From Ramlibacter sp. (GTDB lineage: Bacteria > Pseudomonadota > Gammaproteobacteria > Burkholderiales > Burkholderiaceae_C): a stretch of 64,000 bases of DNA. Position numbers and translations under genes: made by a program. The notes under the pieces were generated by a model. That model worked only from the letters and a program-made list of their open reading frames with translations, did not search any database and was not told the DNA's origin. This document shows positions 35,724-44,414 of the stretch, one piece after another; the first letter of the stretch is position 1; the number at the start of each line of letters is the position of its first letter. Where the stretch lies: positions 1 to 64,000 of the forward strand of contig NZ_JAQGNQ010000056.1 of NCBI RefSeq assembly GCF_028291745.1. Reading direction: 5' to 3'.

Positions 35724-36815
35724 TCAGAAGGTCGTGCGCAGGCCGATTTCCGTGCCCGACGAGGTCGCGTTGGGCGAGCCCGGCAGGCCCGAACCGTTGC
35801 CGACGGTGAGCCCCATGCCGCTCTTGTTGGCGATGCGGGCGTACGACGCGTAGATCGCGGTCTTGATCGAGAAGTTGTAGACGTAGCCGATCGCGTACTG
35901 GTTGGCCTTCGAGTCCGCGGCGTTGTTCTGCGACACGGTCTGCAGCGCCACCGGGATGTAGCCGGAGCCCAGCGGGATCTTGGCGCCGATCATGTAGCTG
36001 CTGTAGCGGGTGCCCGGCATGCCGCTGTTGGCGATGCCGTATTCGCCGTACAGCTTGACGACGCCGAGGTCCCAGGCGCCGCCGGCGTTGGTCTGGGTGT
36101 AGTCCCGCACCGAGGCCAGCTTGGTCTTCGAATAGGCGATCGAGCCGTTGAAGGCGCCGTAGCGATAGCCGACCAGCGCCGCGACCACATCGCCGTCCGA
36201 GGCCGTGGCCGTTCCGGAGGTGCCTTCGCCCATGGCGTATTGCGCCTGCCCGTACAGCCCCACCCGGTTGTCGACATAGACGGAGGAGTTGTAGACGTAG
36301 CCGATGCTGTTGGAGTTGCGCATCGCGTTGACGCCCGCACCGGAGGTGCCGGCAAAAGCCAGGTTGGTCGCGCTCGCGACGCCGCTGGCCAGGAACGGGT
36401 CCCACCACACGTTCTGCCAGACCGTGGGGTTGTAGTCGCGGCCCAAGCGCAGTTCGCCGGCCGGAGTGAACAGGCTGACGGTGGAACGCCGGTTGAACGA
36501 GAACCCCGATTGCCCGGTGCCGTTGCCGGAGGCCGTGTTGTTGGTGTTGCTCCCGCTGCCGGCGCCGGTGTCGGTGGCGAACTGCCCCTCGATCCAGAAG
36601 CCCGCGGCCAGGCCGCCGCCCAGGTCTTCGGTGCCGCGGAAGCCCAGCCGGCTGGCCTGGTTGCCGCCGCTGACCATCTTGGTGACCGACTGGACGCCGG
36701 CTACGTTGTAGTGGCCGACCGTCGCGTCGACGAAGCCGAAAATGGTCACGTTCGATTGCGCGAGCGCCAGGGTCGAAGCGCCGCAAGCGAGCGCACATAC
36801 GATAAGTTTCTTCAA
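35724..36815 (-). CDS. Gram-negative porin (Burkholderiales type)
   Basis: A 363-residue outer-membrane beta barrel. Signal peptide: MKKLIVCALACGASTLALAQ. First strand: SNVTIFGFVDATVGHYNVAG. Typical porin segments are SRLGFRGTEDLGGGLAAGFW, and the C-terminal strand ends EIGLRTTF with the terminal Phe needed for Bam insertion. The start is TTG 36815 with GGAGACAAA just upstream. Inside a catabolic block such porins commonly admit the substrate (inference). Confidence 0.92.
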   Translation of the reverse strand: MKKLIVCALACGASTLALAQSNVTIFGFVDATVGHYNVAGVQSVTKMVSGGNQASRLGFRGTEDLGGGLAAGFWIEGQFATDTGAGSGSNTNNTASGNGTGQSGFSFNRRSTVSLFTPAGELRLGRDYNPTVWQNVWWDPFLASGVASATNLAFAGTSGAGVNAMRNSNSIGYVYNSSVYVDNRVGLYGQAQYAMGEGTSGTATASDGDVVAALVGYRYGAFNGSIAYSKTKLASVRDYTQTNAGGAWDLGVVKLYGEYGIANSGMPGTRYSSYMIGAKIPLGSGYIPVALQTVSQNNAADSKANQYAIGYVYNFSIKTAIYASYARIANKSGMGLTVGNGSGLPGSPNATSSGTEIGLRTTF

Positions 36816-36898
36816 TTTGTCTCCGAGTCGTTTTTGGGGAACGGCGCCACATCCCTGGTCTTCGCTGCGTGGGGCGCCCGCCTCCGCAGCTGCGTTTT

Positions 36899-36929
36899 CG
36901 GGCGAGCCCTCCTAGCCCAGGCTCGCCCG
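36899..36929. other. 10-bp intercistronic hairpin (CGGGCGAGCC stem)
   Basis: CGGGCGAGCC (36899-36908) and GGCTCGCCCG (36920-36929) form a perfect stem with an 11-nt loop between the TPP-enzyme stop and the porin start. No U-run follows on either strand, so it is not a classical terminator. It may set differential mRNA stability for the porin and later genes. Confidence 0.65.
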
Positions 36930-36940
36930 TGCGATTGCGT

Positions 36941-38722
36941 TCACTGCAAGCCGACCTGCACGTTGAGCACGGCCGCCTGGCCGCTGTCGACGGCCGCGAG
37001 CGCGCGGGCCAGCGCCGCTTCGAGCTCCATCGGGTCGTCGACGCGTTCGCCATAGGCGCCGAAGGCCTGGCCGATCTTTTCGAAATGGCGTTGCGGGCCT
37101 TGCAGCCGGGCTTGGTAGTCGTCGGTCTGCGCCGCCGAGCCGTCGGGATAGACGCGCAGCACCGCGTCCTTGACCGCCTGCCAGCCGCCGTTGTCGAGAA
37201 CGATCGTGAGGATCGCCAGCCGATAGCGCTGCGCCACCGCGTAAACGGAGTCCGGCGTCGAGAAATGGAAGCCGCCGTCGCCGACGATCTGGACCACCCG
37301 CACATTCGGCTTCGCGAGCTTGGCGCCCAGGGCCATGCCGCCGCTGTAGCCGAGGCCGCCGCCGGCCGAGCCGATCAGCGTCGACGGCTGGCTGCGCGGA
37401 ATCTGGTTCCACACCGCGGGCATGTTGCGGACCGCCTCGTTGACGACGATGTCCTGCGGGTCGAGCAAGCGGCCGACGGCGGCGCACACGAAGGCCGGCG
37501 AGATGGCGCCGCGTTCGCCCGGGTGGTCGGCCAGCCGCGCGGCCTGATCCCGGCGCGCCTGGCCGGCGGCCGCCCAGCTCGCGATGCGGGCCTTGACCCT
37601 GGCATGGAAGCCGGCATCGGCCTGGGCGCGGACGAGGCGCGCGACCTGCCGCAGCACGCTCGCGCAATCGGCCTGCACGCGCAGGTCGGTGGCGAAGCCC
37701 CACATCGGGAAGTCCTTCTTGATCGGGTCGACGTCGACGTGCACCCAGCGCAGCGCCGTGTTCTCCCGCACGAACTGCGGCAGCCATGGCACGTCGACAT
37801 CGAGCAGCAGGCCGACGTCGGCGCCGCGCTGCGCTTCGGCCGGGTCGAAGCCGCCGAAGCACGGCGAGTTGCGCGGGAAGTTCATCTGCGTCGGGATGAA
37901 GTCGAACACCCGCACGCCGGCCAGTTCCGCCAGCTCCACCAGGGCCTCGACCGCCTCGGGCCTGCGCCCGAGATAAGAGGTCACCGCGATCGGGTTGTCG
38001 GCCTCGAGCAGGCGCGTGGCGATGGCCTGCGCGCGCGCTTCATCGATCCCTCCCAGCTGCACGGAGCCGAAGCGTTCGGCCGGAAAGCTCTGCACCTGCG
38101 AGGCCTGCCAGGACTCGGCGAGCACTTCGCGCGGCAGGGTCAGGTAGACCGGGCCCGGCGGGTCGCTCTGCATCACGGAGTGGCCGCGCCGCAGCACCTC
38201 CTTGGTCACCACGCCGCTCATCAGCGAGTACTCCCACTTGACGTAAGGCCGCACCAGGCTGGCGATGTCGAAGGGGTCCTGCACGAAGTGCACGTAGTTG
38301 TCGCGCGAGGCCTCGAGTTCGCCCCGTATCGTGAACGGCGCACGGCCCGCGATCAGCATGCAGGGCAAACGGCTGCGGAACAGGTTATGCATGCCCATCG
38401 CCGCGTTGGCAGTGCCGGCGTCGACGTGCACCATCACGGCCTGGCCGCGGCCGGTGACCGCCGCATAGCCGGCGGCCATGTGGATGGCCACGTTCTCGTG
38501 CGGGCACAGCACCACGTCGGTGTGGGCCCGCCCTTCCTTGCGCCAGCGCGCCAGTTCCTCGATCAGCGAAACGTGGTCGGTACCGAAGTTGGCGAACACG
38601 AAATCGAGGCCGAGTTCCGCCAGCCCTTCGAGGAAGTAGTGGGCGCTGCTGTGATGCGCAGCGGCCGCCGTTTCGGCCGCAGCCGCGTGGGTGTCCGAGT
38701 AGGTCATTTCTTTCGTGCTCAT
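36941..38722 (-). CDS. Thiamine-diphosphate enzyme, acetolactate synthase/benzoylformate decarboxylase-like
   Basis: A 593-residue protein with the three-domain POX/ALS fold. The PYR domain has catalytic Glu76 (VVLCPHENVAIHMAAGYAAV). The central domain contains NPIAVTSYLGRRPEAVEALV. The PP domain has the ThDP motif VGDGGFHFSTP, with Asp482, ending in LTIVLDNGGW. Oxo-acid decarboxylation giving an aldehyde would match the aldehyde dehydrogenase encoded next to it. True acetolactate synthase is less likely because no small subunit is nearby. Its own ATG follows the ALDH stop by 11 bp. Substrate identity is inference. Confidence 0.82.
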   Translation of the reverse strand: MSTKEMTYSDTHAAAAETAAAAHHSSAHYFLEGLAELGLDFVFANFGTDHVSLIEELARWRKEGRAHTDVVLCPHENVAIHMAAGYAAVTGRGQAVMVHVDAGTANAAMGMHNLFRSRLPCMLIAGRAPFTIRGELEASRDNYVHFVQDPFDIASLVRPYVKWEYSLMSGVVTKEVLRRGHSVMQSDPPGPVYLTLPREVLAESWQASQVQSFPAERFGSVQLGGIDEARAQAIATRLLEADNPIAVTSYLGRRPEAVEALVELAELAGVRVFDFIPTQMNFPRNSPCFGGFDPAEAQRGADVGLLLDVDVPWLPQFVRENTALRWVHVDVDPIKKDFPMWGFATDLRVQADCASVLRQVARLVRAQADAGFHARVKARIASWAAAGQARRDQAARLADHPGERGAISPAFVCAAVGRLLDPQDIVVNEAVRNMPAVWNQIPRSQPSTLIGSAGGGLGYSGGMALGAKLAKPNVRVVQIVGDGGFHFSTPDSVYAVAQRYRLAILTIVLDNGGWQAVKDAVLRVYPDGSAAQTDDYQARLQGPQRHFEKIGQAFGAYGERVDDPMELEAALARALAAVDSGQAAVLNVQVGLQ

Positions 38723-38733
38723 GGGCCGTTGGT

Positions 38734-40182
38734 TCAGGCCAGGGTCTCGTGGTAGTAATGCTTGGTGGCGAGGAAGTCGTTCAGACCTTCGGCGCCGTGC
38801 AGCCGGCCGTACCCGCTGTCACGCTGGCCGCCGGTCTCGGCTTCGGCGAACAGGCGGTTGTGCGTGTTGCTCCAGACCGTGCCGCTGCGCAGCCGGCCGG
38901 CGACGCGCCGGGCCTTGCGCGCGTCCTCGGTCCACACGCTCGCCGCCAGGCCGTAGCGCGTCGCATTGGCGCGCCGCACCGCCTCGTCTTCGTCGCGGAA
39001 GCGTTCGATCACCAGCAGCGGCCCGAACAGTTCCTGCTGCACCAGCGGACTGGCGAGGTCTTCGACCTCCACCAGGCTGGGCTCGATGAACGCGCCGGCC
39101 AGCGGCAAGCCACCGGGCGCACGGCCGCGCAACAGGACGCGGTGATTGCGCCCGGCCTCCGTCACGAGGGCGTCGATGCGGTCGCGGTTGCCGCGGTCGA
39201 TCAGGCAGCCCATGTCGGAGCCGGGGTCGCGGCCGCGGCCGACCTTGACCGCCTTCAGGGCATCGGCGAGTCGCCTGGAGAAATCGGGATAAATCGCGTC
39301 GTCGACGAGCACGCGGGCGATCGCGGTGCATTGCTGGCCCGCGAGGACCAGCGCGCCGGACACGATGCCGGCGATGGTGCGGTCGATCGCGCAATCGCGG
39401 AACACCAGCGCCGGCGCCTTGCCCCCGAGCTCCAGCGACAGCCGCGCCAGCGTGTGGGACGCGCTCATCGCGATCGCCTTGCCGACCGCGGTCGAACCGG
39501 TAAAGCTGATCACGTCGACATCGGGCGAGGCGCACAGCGTGCGCGACACCTCGGAGCCCGACTCGATCACCGAGTTGACGACGCCGGGCGGCAGCAACGG
39601 GTCGGAGACCAGCGCTTCCAGCACCAGGTTGTGCGCCAGCGCAGTCTGGGGCGCCGGCTTGATGACCACCGTGCACCCGGCGGCCAGCGCCGGCGCCAGC
39701 GAGCGCACCAGCAGCGTGATCGGCGCGTTCCAGGGCAGGATGATCACGGCGAGGCCGGCGGCCTCGCGCTCCAGCGAGGCATGGCAGCCGGGCGCCACCT
39801 CGATGACGCGGCCGAACAGGTTGCGCGCCAGGCCGGCGTAGTAACGCAGCTCCGAGATGGCGGCCACGACTTCACCCATGGCTTCGCGCCACAGCTTGCC
39901 ATTGAGGGTCACGAGCCAATCGGCCACCCGGTCCTTGGACGCATCGAGCCGGTCGGCGAAGCCCAGCAACACGTCGGCGCGCAGGCGCGGGCTGTGCGCC
40001 CACAGGCCGGCTTCAAAAGCCTGGAGGGCGGCGCCGACGGCGGCCTCGGCCTCCGGCGCTCCGCCTTCGCTGAAGTGGCAAGCGGGCTCGCCGCTGGCGG
40101 GATCGACGGCGATGCCCACGCGTTCCTGGCCGTCGATGGAGGGCAGCCAGTGGCCGTCGATGTAGTGAAGGGCGGTTTGCAT
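38734..40182 (-). CDS. NAD(P)-dependent aldehyde dehydrogenase
   Basis: A 482-residue protein of the ALDH superfamily. Oxyanion Asn152 is in ILPWNAPITLL. The NAD loop is VISFTGSTAVGKAIA, general base Glu251 is in LELGGKAPALV, and nucleophile Cys285 is in LAGQQCTAIARV. It converts an aldehyde to the acid. It is the first gene of the twelve-gene minus-strand block and divergent from a LysR gene. ATG 40182 fits the standard N-terminus (MQTALHYIDGHWLPSIDG). A TTG at 40221 would add 13 non-conserved residues and overlap the promoter module, so it is not used. The visible Shine-Dalgarno is weak. Confidence 0.92.
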   Translation of the reverse strand: MQTALHYIDGHWLPSIDGQERVGIAVDPASGEPACHFSEGGAPEAEAAVGAALQAFEAGLWAHSPRLRADVLLGFADRLDASKDRVADWLVTLNGKLWREAMGEVVAAISELRYYAGLARNLFGRVIEVAPGCHASLEREAAGLAVIILPWNAPITLLVRSLAPALAAGCTVVIKPAPQTALAHNLVLEALVSDPLLPPGVVNSVIESGSEVSRTLCASPDVDVISFTGSTAVGKAIAMSASHTLARLSLELGGKAPALVFRDCAIDRTIAGIVSGALVLAGQQCTAIARVLVDDAIYPDFSRRLADALKAVKVGRGRDPGSDMGCLIDRGNRDRIDALVTEAGRNHRVLLRGRAPGGLPLAGAFIEPSLVEVEDLASPLVQQELFGPLLVIERFRDEDEAVRRANATRYGLAASVWTEDARKARRVAGRLRSGTVWSNTHNRLFAEAETGGQRDSGYGRLHGAEGLNDFLATKHYYHETLA

Positions 40183-40205
40183 TGCGGCGCGAGTATGGAG
40201 ATCGA

Positions 40206-40259
40206 GGTATGCACCGACCAATGATTTTTTGATCTAATCCATGTCTCACAGAACATACC
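40206..40259. promoter_or_regulatory. Shared promoter module, copy 1 (candidate LysR target)
   Basis: Words in order: GGTATG (40206), CCAATGATTTTTT (40218), TCCATG (40238), CATACC (40254). The outer GGTATG/CATACC are an inverted pair. The same four words occur at identical spacing at 44415-44467 before the VOC dioxygenase operon. It lies in the 86-bp gap between the divergent ALDH and LysR starts. Confidence 0.75.
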
Positions 40260-40268
40260 GAGAGAACG

Positions 40269-41186
40269 ATGGACTGGACCCACCGGCTGCGCTTGCGCAA
40301 CCTGCAGATGCTGATCAGCCTCGCCGAGACGCGTAACGTCAGCCGCTCCGCCGAACTGCTTCACACGACCCAGCCGGGTCTGTCGAAATGGCTGAAGGAG
40401 ATCGAGACCGACATCGGACTGCCGCTGTTCGAGCGCCACGCGCGCGGCCTGCGGCCCACTGCGTACGGCGAAGCGCTGCTGCGCCATGCGCGCCGCGTCG
40501 AAGCCGAACTCGATCGCGGCCGCGACGAGATGACGGCGCTGCGGCAAGGCGCCAGCGGGCTGGTGATGATCGGTGCCTCCGGCGCCGCCGCGCCCGACGC
40601 GGCGCCGATGGCGGTGCTGGCCTTGCTGCAGGCGATGCCGCAAGTTCGCGTGCGCCTGGTGGAGAACACGATGGACGAATTGATCCGGCAACTGCAACGC
40701 GGCGAGCTCGACCTGGTGGTGGGCCGTTCGGCGCCGGAGCACAACCAGGCAATGCTGGAGTCCGAGGACCTGCACGACGAGCAAGTCCACTTCGTCGCGC
40801 GCGCCGGACATCCGCTGCACCGGCGGCGCCAGCTCGGTTGGGCCGACCTGCGCCGCTACCGCTGGATCCTGTGGCCCAACGGCACGCCGATCCGCGCCAT
40901 CTTCGACGCGGCGCTGGCGCATGCCGGTGAGATTGCGCCCGACGATCACCTGCAGCTGAACTCGATGACCGCCAACCTGGCGTTGCTGGCCGGCAGCGAC
41001 ATGCTCAGCATCGTGTCGGACCGCGCCGCGGCTCGTTACGAGCAGCTGAAGATCCTGCGCCGCCTGCCCTTGCGGCTGCACGCGCACGGCACCGTCGCGA
41101 TGTATTGGCGCAGCGACGTGTTGCGCTCCGCCGCGGTCGATGAGGCCATCGCCTGCCTGCGATCCGTCGCCGGCGCGCGGGCCTGA
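40269..41186 (+). CDS. LysR-family transcriptional regulator (candidate regulon master)
   Basis: A 305-residue LTTR. HTH: LRNLQMLISLAETRNVSRSA and TQPGLSKWLKEIETDIGLPL, LFERHARGLRPTAYGE. Effector domain: GLVMIGASGAAAPDAAPMAV ... ELDLVVGRSAPEHNQAM ... WPNGTPIRAIFDAALA. It belongs to the GbpR/CbpR-like LTTR subgroup (long opening MDWTHRLRLRNLQ). It is divergent from the ALDH operon and convergent with the FAH operon. Presence of its adjoining promoter module in front of both operons makes it the likely regulator of both. Confidence 0.9.
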   Translation: MDWTHRLRLRNLQMLISLAETRNVSRSAELLHTTQPGLSKWLKEIETDIGLPLFERHARGLRPTAYGEALLRHARRVEAELDRGRDEMTALRQGASGLVMIGASGAAAPDAAPMAVLALLQAMPQVRVRLVENTMDELIRQLQRGELDLVVGRSAPEHNQAMLESEDLHDEQVHFVARAGHPLHRRRQLGWADLRRYRWILWPNGTPIRAIFDAALAHAGEIAPDDHLQLNSMTANLALLAGSDMLSIVSDRAAARYEQLKILRRLPLRLHAHGTVAMYWRSDVLRSAAVDEAIACLRSVAGARA

Positions 41187-41214
41187 AGCCCGCTGCCGGC
41201 TGCGAGGTCCATCG

Positions 41215-42147
41215 TCAACTGATCAGGGTCCTGAGCCGGCCCAGGCTCTCGATCTCGACGATCACCTCGTCCCCCGGCTGCAGGAACTGCTGGTGCGCGC
41301 TGCCGACGCCCGAAGGCGTGCCGGTCAGCACCACGTCGCCCGGGTAGAGCGTGCGCAGCTGCGACAGGTGGGCAATCTGTTCGGCGGCGCTGTAGATCAT
41401 CTCGGCGGTGCTCGAGTCCTGCTTCAGCGCATCGTTGACCCAGAGCCGGATCGCGAGCCGCTGCGGGTCGGCGACGGCGTGGGCCGGCGTGAGCCACGGG
41501 CCCAGCGGGCACGAGCCCTCGAAGCCCTTGTGCGCCAGCCAGTCGAAACGGAACGCCGACTCGGCACCGACCTGCGGCCGGCGACTCAGGTCGCGCGCCG
41601 ACAGGTCGTTGGCGACCATGTAGCCGGCGACATGGGCCAGCGCGTCTTCGGGCGCGACACGGCGCGCCTCCGTGCCGATCAGCACCGCCAGTTCGGCCTC
41701 CCAGTCGAGACGCTCGCAGCCGGCCGGCCGCTCCACACTGGCGCCCGGATCGGCGACGCAGCTGCGCGCGGGCTTGATGAAGTGCCAGGGCGCAAAGCCC
41801 GACACCTTGGGGTCGGGTTCGGGCGTGCGGTTCTGGATGCGCGCCATCTCCTGCACATGGTCGCGGTAGTTGACGCCGGCGCAGTACAGCGCACCGAAGC
41901 GCGCCAGCGGTGCGAGCAGCGTGGTGCCGGCGAGCGGCTGCGACGGCAACTTGGCGCTGTCGCTGGCCGCAAGCGCGGCGCGCAAGCGCCGGTCGAAAGC
42001 CGGCCAGTCGGCCAGCGGGTCGGCCGCATCGGCGTCCTCGAAGCCCGCCAGGTCGCGCAAGGCGAGGACCCGGGCGCCTTGCAACACCCCGGCGCGGGCG
42101 GCGCCGTGTTCGTCACGGAAGCGCAGGATCCTGTAGTTGCTGGTCAT
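41215..42147 (-). CDS. Fumarylacetoacetate hydrolase-family protein
   Basis: A 310-residue protein with the FAH fold. Substrate-binding YCAGVNYRDHVQEM lies near residue 90, metal-binding segments contain ERLDWEAELAVLIG and MVANDLSARDLSRRPQ, and the end has YPGDVVLTGTPSGVGSAHQQ. These are the E/E/D residues for Mg2+ of FAH, fumarylpyruvate hydrolase and homoprotocatechuate isomerase. Such enzymes hydrolyse or decarboxylate ring-cleavage products, matching the dioxygenase at the head of the same operon. The start is 7 bp after the Bug receptor stop. Confidence 0.9.
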   Translation of the reverse strand: MTSNYRILRFRDEHGAARAGVLQGARVLALRDLAGFEDADAADPLADWPAFDRRLRAALAASDSAKLPSQPLAGTTLLAPLARFGALYCAGVNYRDHVQEMARIQNRTPEPDPKVSGFAPWHFIKPARSCVADPGASVERPAGCERLDWEAELAVLIGTEARRVAPEDALAHVAGYMVANDLSARDLSRRPQVGAESAFRFDWLAHKGFEGSCPLGPWLTPAHAVADPQRLAIRLWVNDALKQDSSTAEMIYSAAEQIAHLSQLRTLYPGDVVLTGTPSGVGSAHQQFLQPGDEVIVEIESLGRLRTLIS

Positions 42148-42154
42148 GGGCGGC

Positions 42155-43111
42155 TCACTCGGGCTGGAGGTTGATGGCGCGGATCACCTGCGTCCAGCGC
42201 GCCGCGTCGCGCTTGACGACAGCGGCCATCTGCGCCGGCGTGTTGCCCACGGGTTGGGCCTGCCAGCTGCGAATGCGCTGGTTGTTGGCCGGGTTGGCCA
42301 GCGCGTGGACGAACGCCGCGTTGAGCCGGTTGACGATGGCGGCCGGCGTGCCGGGCGGCGCGACGACGCTCATCCAGGTTTCCGACTCGTAGCCAGGCAG
42401 CACCTCGCCGATCGCGGGCGTGTCCGGATAGGCGGGGTTGCGCTTGGCGCTGCCGACGCCCAGCAGCTTGACCTTGCCCGACTGGATGAAGGGCGTGGCC
42501 GAGATCAGGTTGTCGAACATGACGTCGACCGTGCCGCCGATCAGGTCGCTGGCTGCGCCAGCCACGCCCCGATACGGCACGTGCGTCATGTCGATGTGGG
42601 CGGCGCTCTTCATCATCTCGGCGCTGAGGTGCTGGTTGGTGCCGGCGCCCGGGCTGGCATAGGTCAGCCTGGCGCCCTTGTCGCGGACCAGGGACAACAA
42701 CTCGCGCACGTCCTTCGCCGGTAGCTTGGGGCTTCCGAGCAGCACGCTCGGATACGAGGCCAGGATGGTGATGCCCATGAAGCGCATCGGATCGAAGCTG
42801 ACCTTGTACAGCAGCTCGGTGAAGAAGAAGCCGACCGGGACCACCATCAAGGTGTACCCGTCGGGCTCGGCATGCGCGACCACGTTGGCGGCGAGGACGC
42901 CACCGGCGCCAGCCCGGTTGTCCACCACCACCGGCACGCCCAGGTCGGCCGAGAGCTCGGGCACCAGCAGGCGCGGCAGCAGGTCGGCCGTGCCGCCGGG
43001 CGGGAACGGCACGACGATGTGGATGGGCTTGTCCGGGAATTTCTGCGCCGATGCGGCGGCACAGAAGCACAGCGCAAGAGCCGCAAGGAAGCGGCGGGTC
43101 ATTGTCTTCAT
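42155..43111 (-). CDS. Bug-type tripartite tricarboxylate transporter receptor
   Basis: A 318-residue periplasmic protein with a Sec leader (MKTMTRRFLAALALCFCAAA). The Bug fold signature is FPDKPIHIVVPFPPGGTADL, then GVPVVVDNRAGAGGVLAANV, TYASPGAGTNQHLSAEMMKS, and the closing ARWTQVIRAINLQPE. It binds carboxylated ligands for TctAB-type permeases, which are not in the window; many Bug proteins in Burkholderiales are orphan. In this operon it probably captures the aromatic or oxo-acid substrate. Confidence 0.93.
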   Translation of the reverse strand: MKTMTRRFLAALALCFCAAASAQKFPDKPIHIVVPFPPGGTADLLPRLLVPELSADLGVPVVVDNRAGAGGVLAANVVAHAEPDGYTLMVVPVGFFFTELLYKVSFDPMRFMGITILASYPSVLLGSPKLPAKDVRELLSLVRDKGARLTYASPGAGTNQHLSAEMMKSAAHIDMTHVPYRGVAGAASDLIGGTVDVMFDNLISATPFIQSGKVKLLGVGSAKRNPAYPDTPAIGEVLPGYESETWMSVVAPPGTPAAIVNRLNAAFVHALANPANNQRIRSWQAQPVGNTPAQMAAVVKRDAARWTQVIRAINLQPE

Positions 43112-43127
43112 CGGGAGTCCTGATAAG

Positions 43128-44342
43128 TCAGTTCAAGGGGCCCAGGTACGCTTCGCCCTCGTACACGTCGCTGGTGGCGGCAGCGATGGCGGGCCACGCC
43201 GCGGGGTCCTGTTCAATGGCTTGCGTAGGCCGCGGGCGGCCGTCCCAGCCGATCTGGTCCATGCGGTAGTACAGCTGGATGGCGTTGCCGTCCGGATCGA
43301 TGGCGAAAAACTGGTAGTCGATGCCGGGGAAAAGCGCCGCGGGCAAGGTCCGGATCGTCACGCCCTCCGCCTTCAGGAAGGTCAGTGCCTGCCGCAGTTG
43401 GGCATAGCTGCCAAGCTGGAAGCCGAACGACATCAGCGTGGTCGATGCACTCAGTTGCAGGGACTCGCGCAGGGCCAGCGGGTAGAGCGCGACCGAGTGG
43501 TGCTCGGTGTTGGCGCGCAGGAAGGCGCAGCGATGGCCTTCATGCACGACCTCCTCGGTGACGCGCAGGCCGAGCGCGTCGCGATAGAACGCCTGGGCCT
43601 GCGCGACATCGTCGACGAACAGCCGCACCGGCCCGACGCGCGCGACCTTGAAGGGCCGTGCCAGCAGCACGCCCTCGACGTCGTGCACTTCCGGCGCGGT
43701 CTCCATGCCGCGCAGTCCGGCGTCCGGCCGCAAACCCGCCTGCAACGCCTCGGAGACCTCCGCATATTCGGAGCGCTGCGGCAGCGCCGGAGTCGTCTCA
43801 TGGCGCAGCTTGTGCGCCTCGCGCGGCTTGGCGTGGCCGCTCCAGCCGATCTGCTCGATGCCGTAGTACAGCTCGTTGATGTGGCCGTTCGGGTCGGGCG
43901 GATAGAAGTGCCAGTTGGAACCGGGAACGTCGCGGCCGGCGCGCAGGACCTTGCGGCCGCTGGCCGCGAACCATTCGAAGCCGCGCACCACTTCCTGCAG
44001 GCTGCCGACCTGCCAGGTGATCTGGTTGACGGTGCTTTGCGGATGCTCGCGGAAGTGCGGGCTGACGACCTCCATCACGCGCCGCGGGAACAGCACGAAC
44101 GAGTGGTGATCGGTGCCATGGCGCAGGAAATAGCCGCGCGTCGGGCCCAGCTGGTCGCGCTGTTCGGGCGGCAGGCGCGCGCCGAAGTCGATCGGGTCGG
44201 ACACGCGCAGGCCCAGCAGCCGTTGGTAGAAATCCAGCGAGCGCTCGGGGTTCTGCACATTGATGCCGAAATGGCCGAGACGCCGGATCTTGAAGGGCTG
44301 GGGCAGCCAGACCCCCCCGACGTCGAAGGTGCTTGCTTGCAT
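43128..44342 (-). CDS. Two-domain VOC-family (extradiol-type) dioxygenase
   Basis: A 404-residue protein with two vicinal-oxygen-chelate modules. Module 1: RRLGHFGINVQNPERSLDFY (His24), RHGTDHHSFVLFP, and GHINELYYGIEQIGW, whose Glu completes a 2-His-1-Glu iron site. Module 2: GPVRLFVDDVAQAQAFYRDA, ANTEHHSVALYP and GNAIQLYYRMDQIGW. In module 2 the first His and the Glu are replaced (RLFVDD, NAIQL), so only one module is likely to bind iron. It is predicted to cleave a catechol meta to the hydroxyls. The operon continues with Bug and FAH genes. Confidence 0.82.
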   Translation of the reverse strand: MQASTFDVGGVWLPQPFKIRRLGHFGINVQNPERSLDFYQRLLGLRVSDPIDFGARLPPEQRDQLGPTRGYFLRHGTDHHSFVLFPRRVMEVVSPHFREHPQSTVNQITWQVGSLQEVVRGFEWFAASGRKVLRAGRDVPGSNWHFYPPDPNGHINELYYGIEQIGWSGHAKPREAHKLRHETTPALPQRSEYAEVSEALQAGLRPDAGLRGMETAPEVHDVEGVLLARPFKVARVGPVRLFVDDVAQAQAFYRDALGLRVTEEVVHEGHRCAFLRANTEHHSVALYPLALRESLQLSASTTLMSFGFQLGSYAQLRQALTFLKAEGVTIRTLPAALFPGIDYQFFAIDPDGNAIQLYYRMDQIGWDGRPRPTQAIEQDPAAWPAIAAATSDVYEGEAYLGPLN

Positions 44343-44414
44343 GGTTGGACTTGTCTCCTGCGTCGTCGGTGAGCGGACGCGTCGATGAATCTGCGCGCCA
44401 GTGTCCGGGACGCA

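Noticed and set aside
36899-36929. Rho-independent terminator splitting the twelve-gene block
   Set aside because: A perfect stem but no run of T on either strand after it; kept as an intercistronic hairpin.
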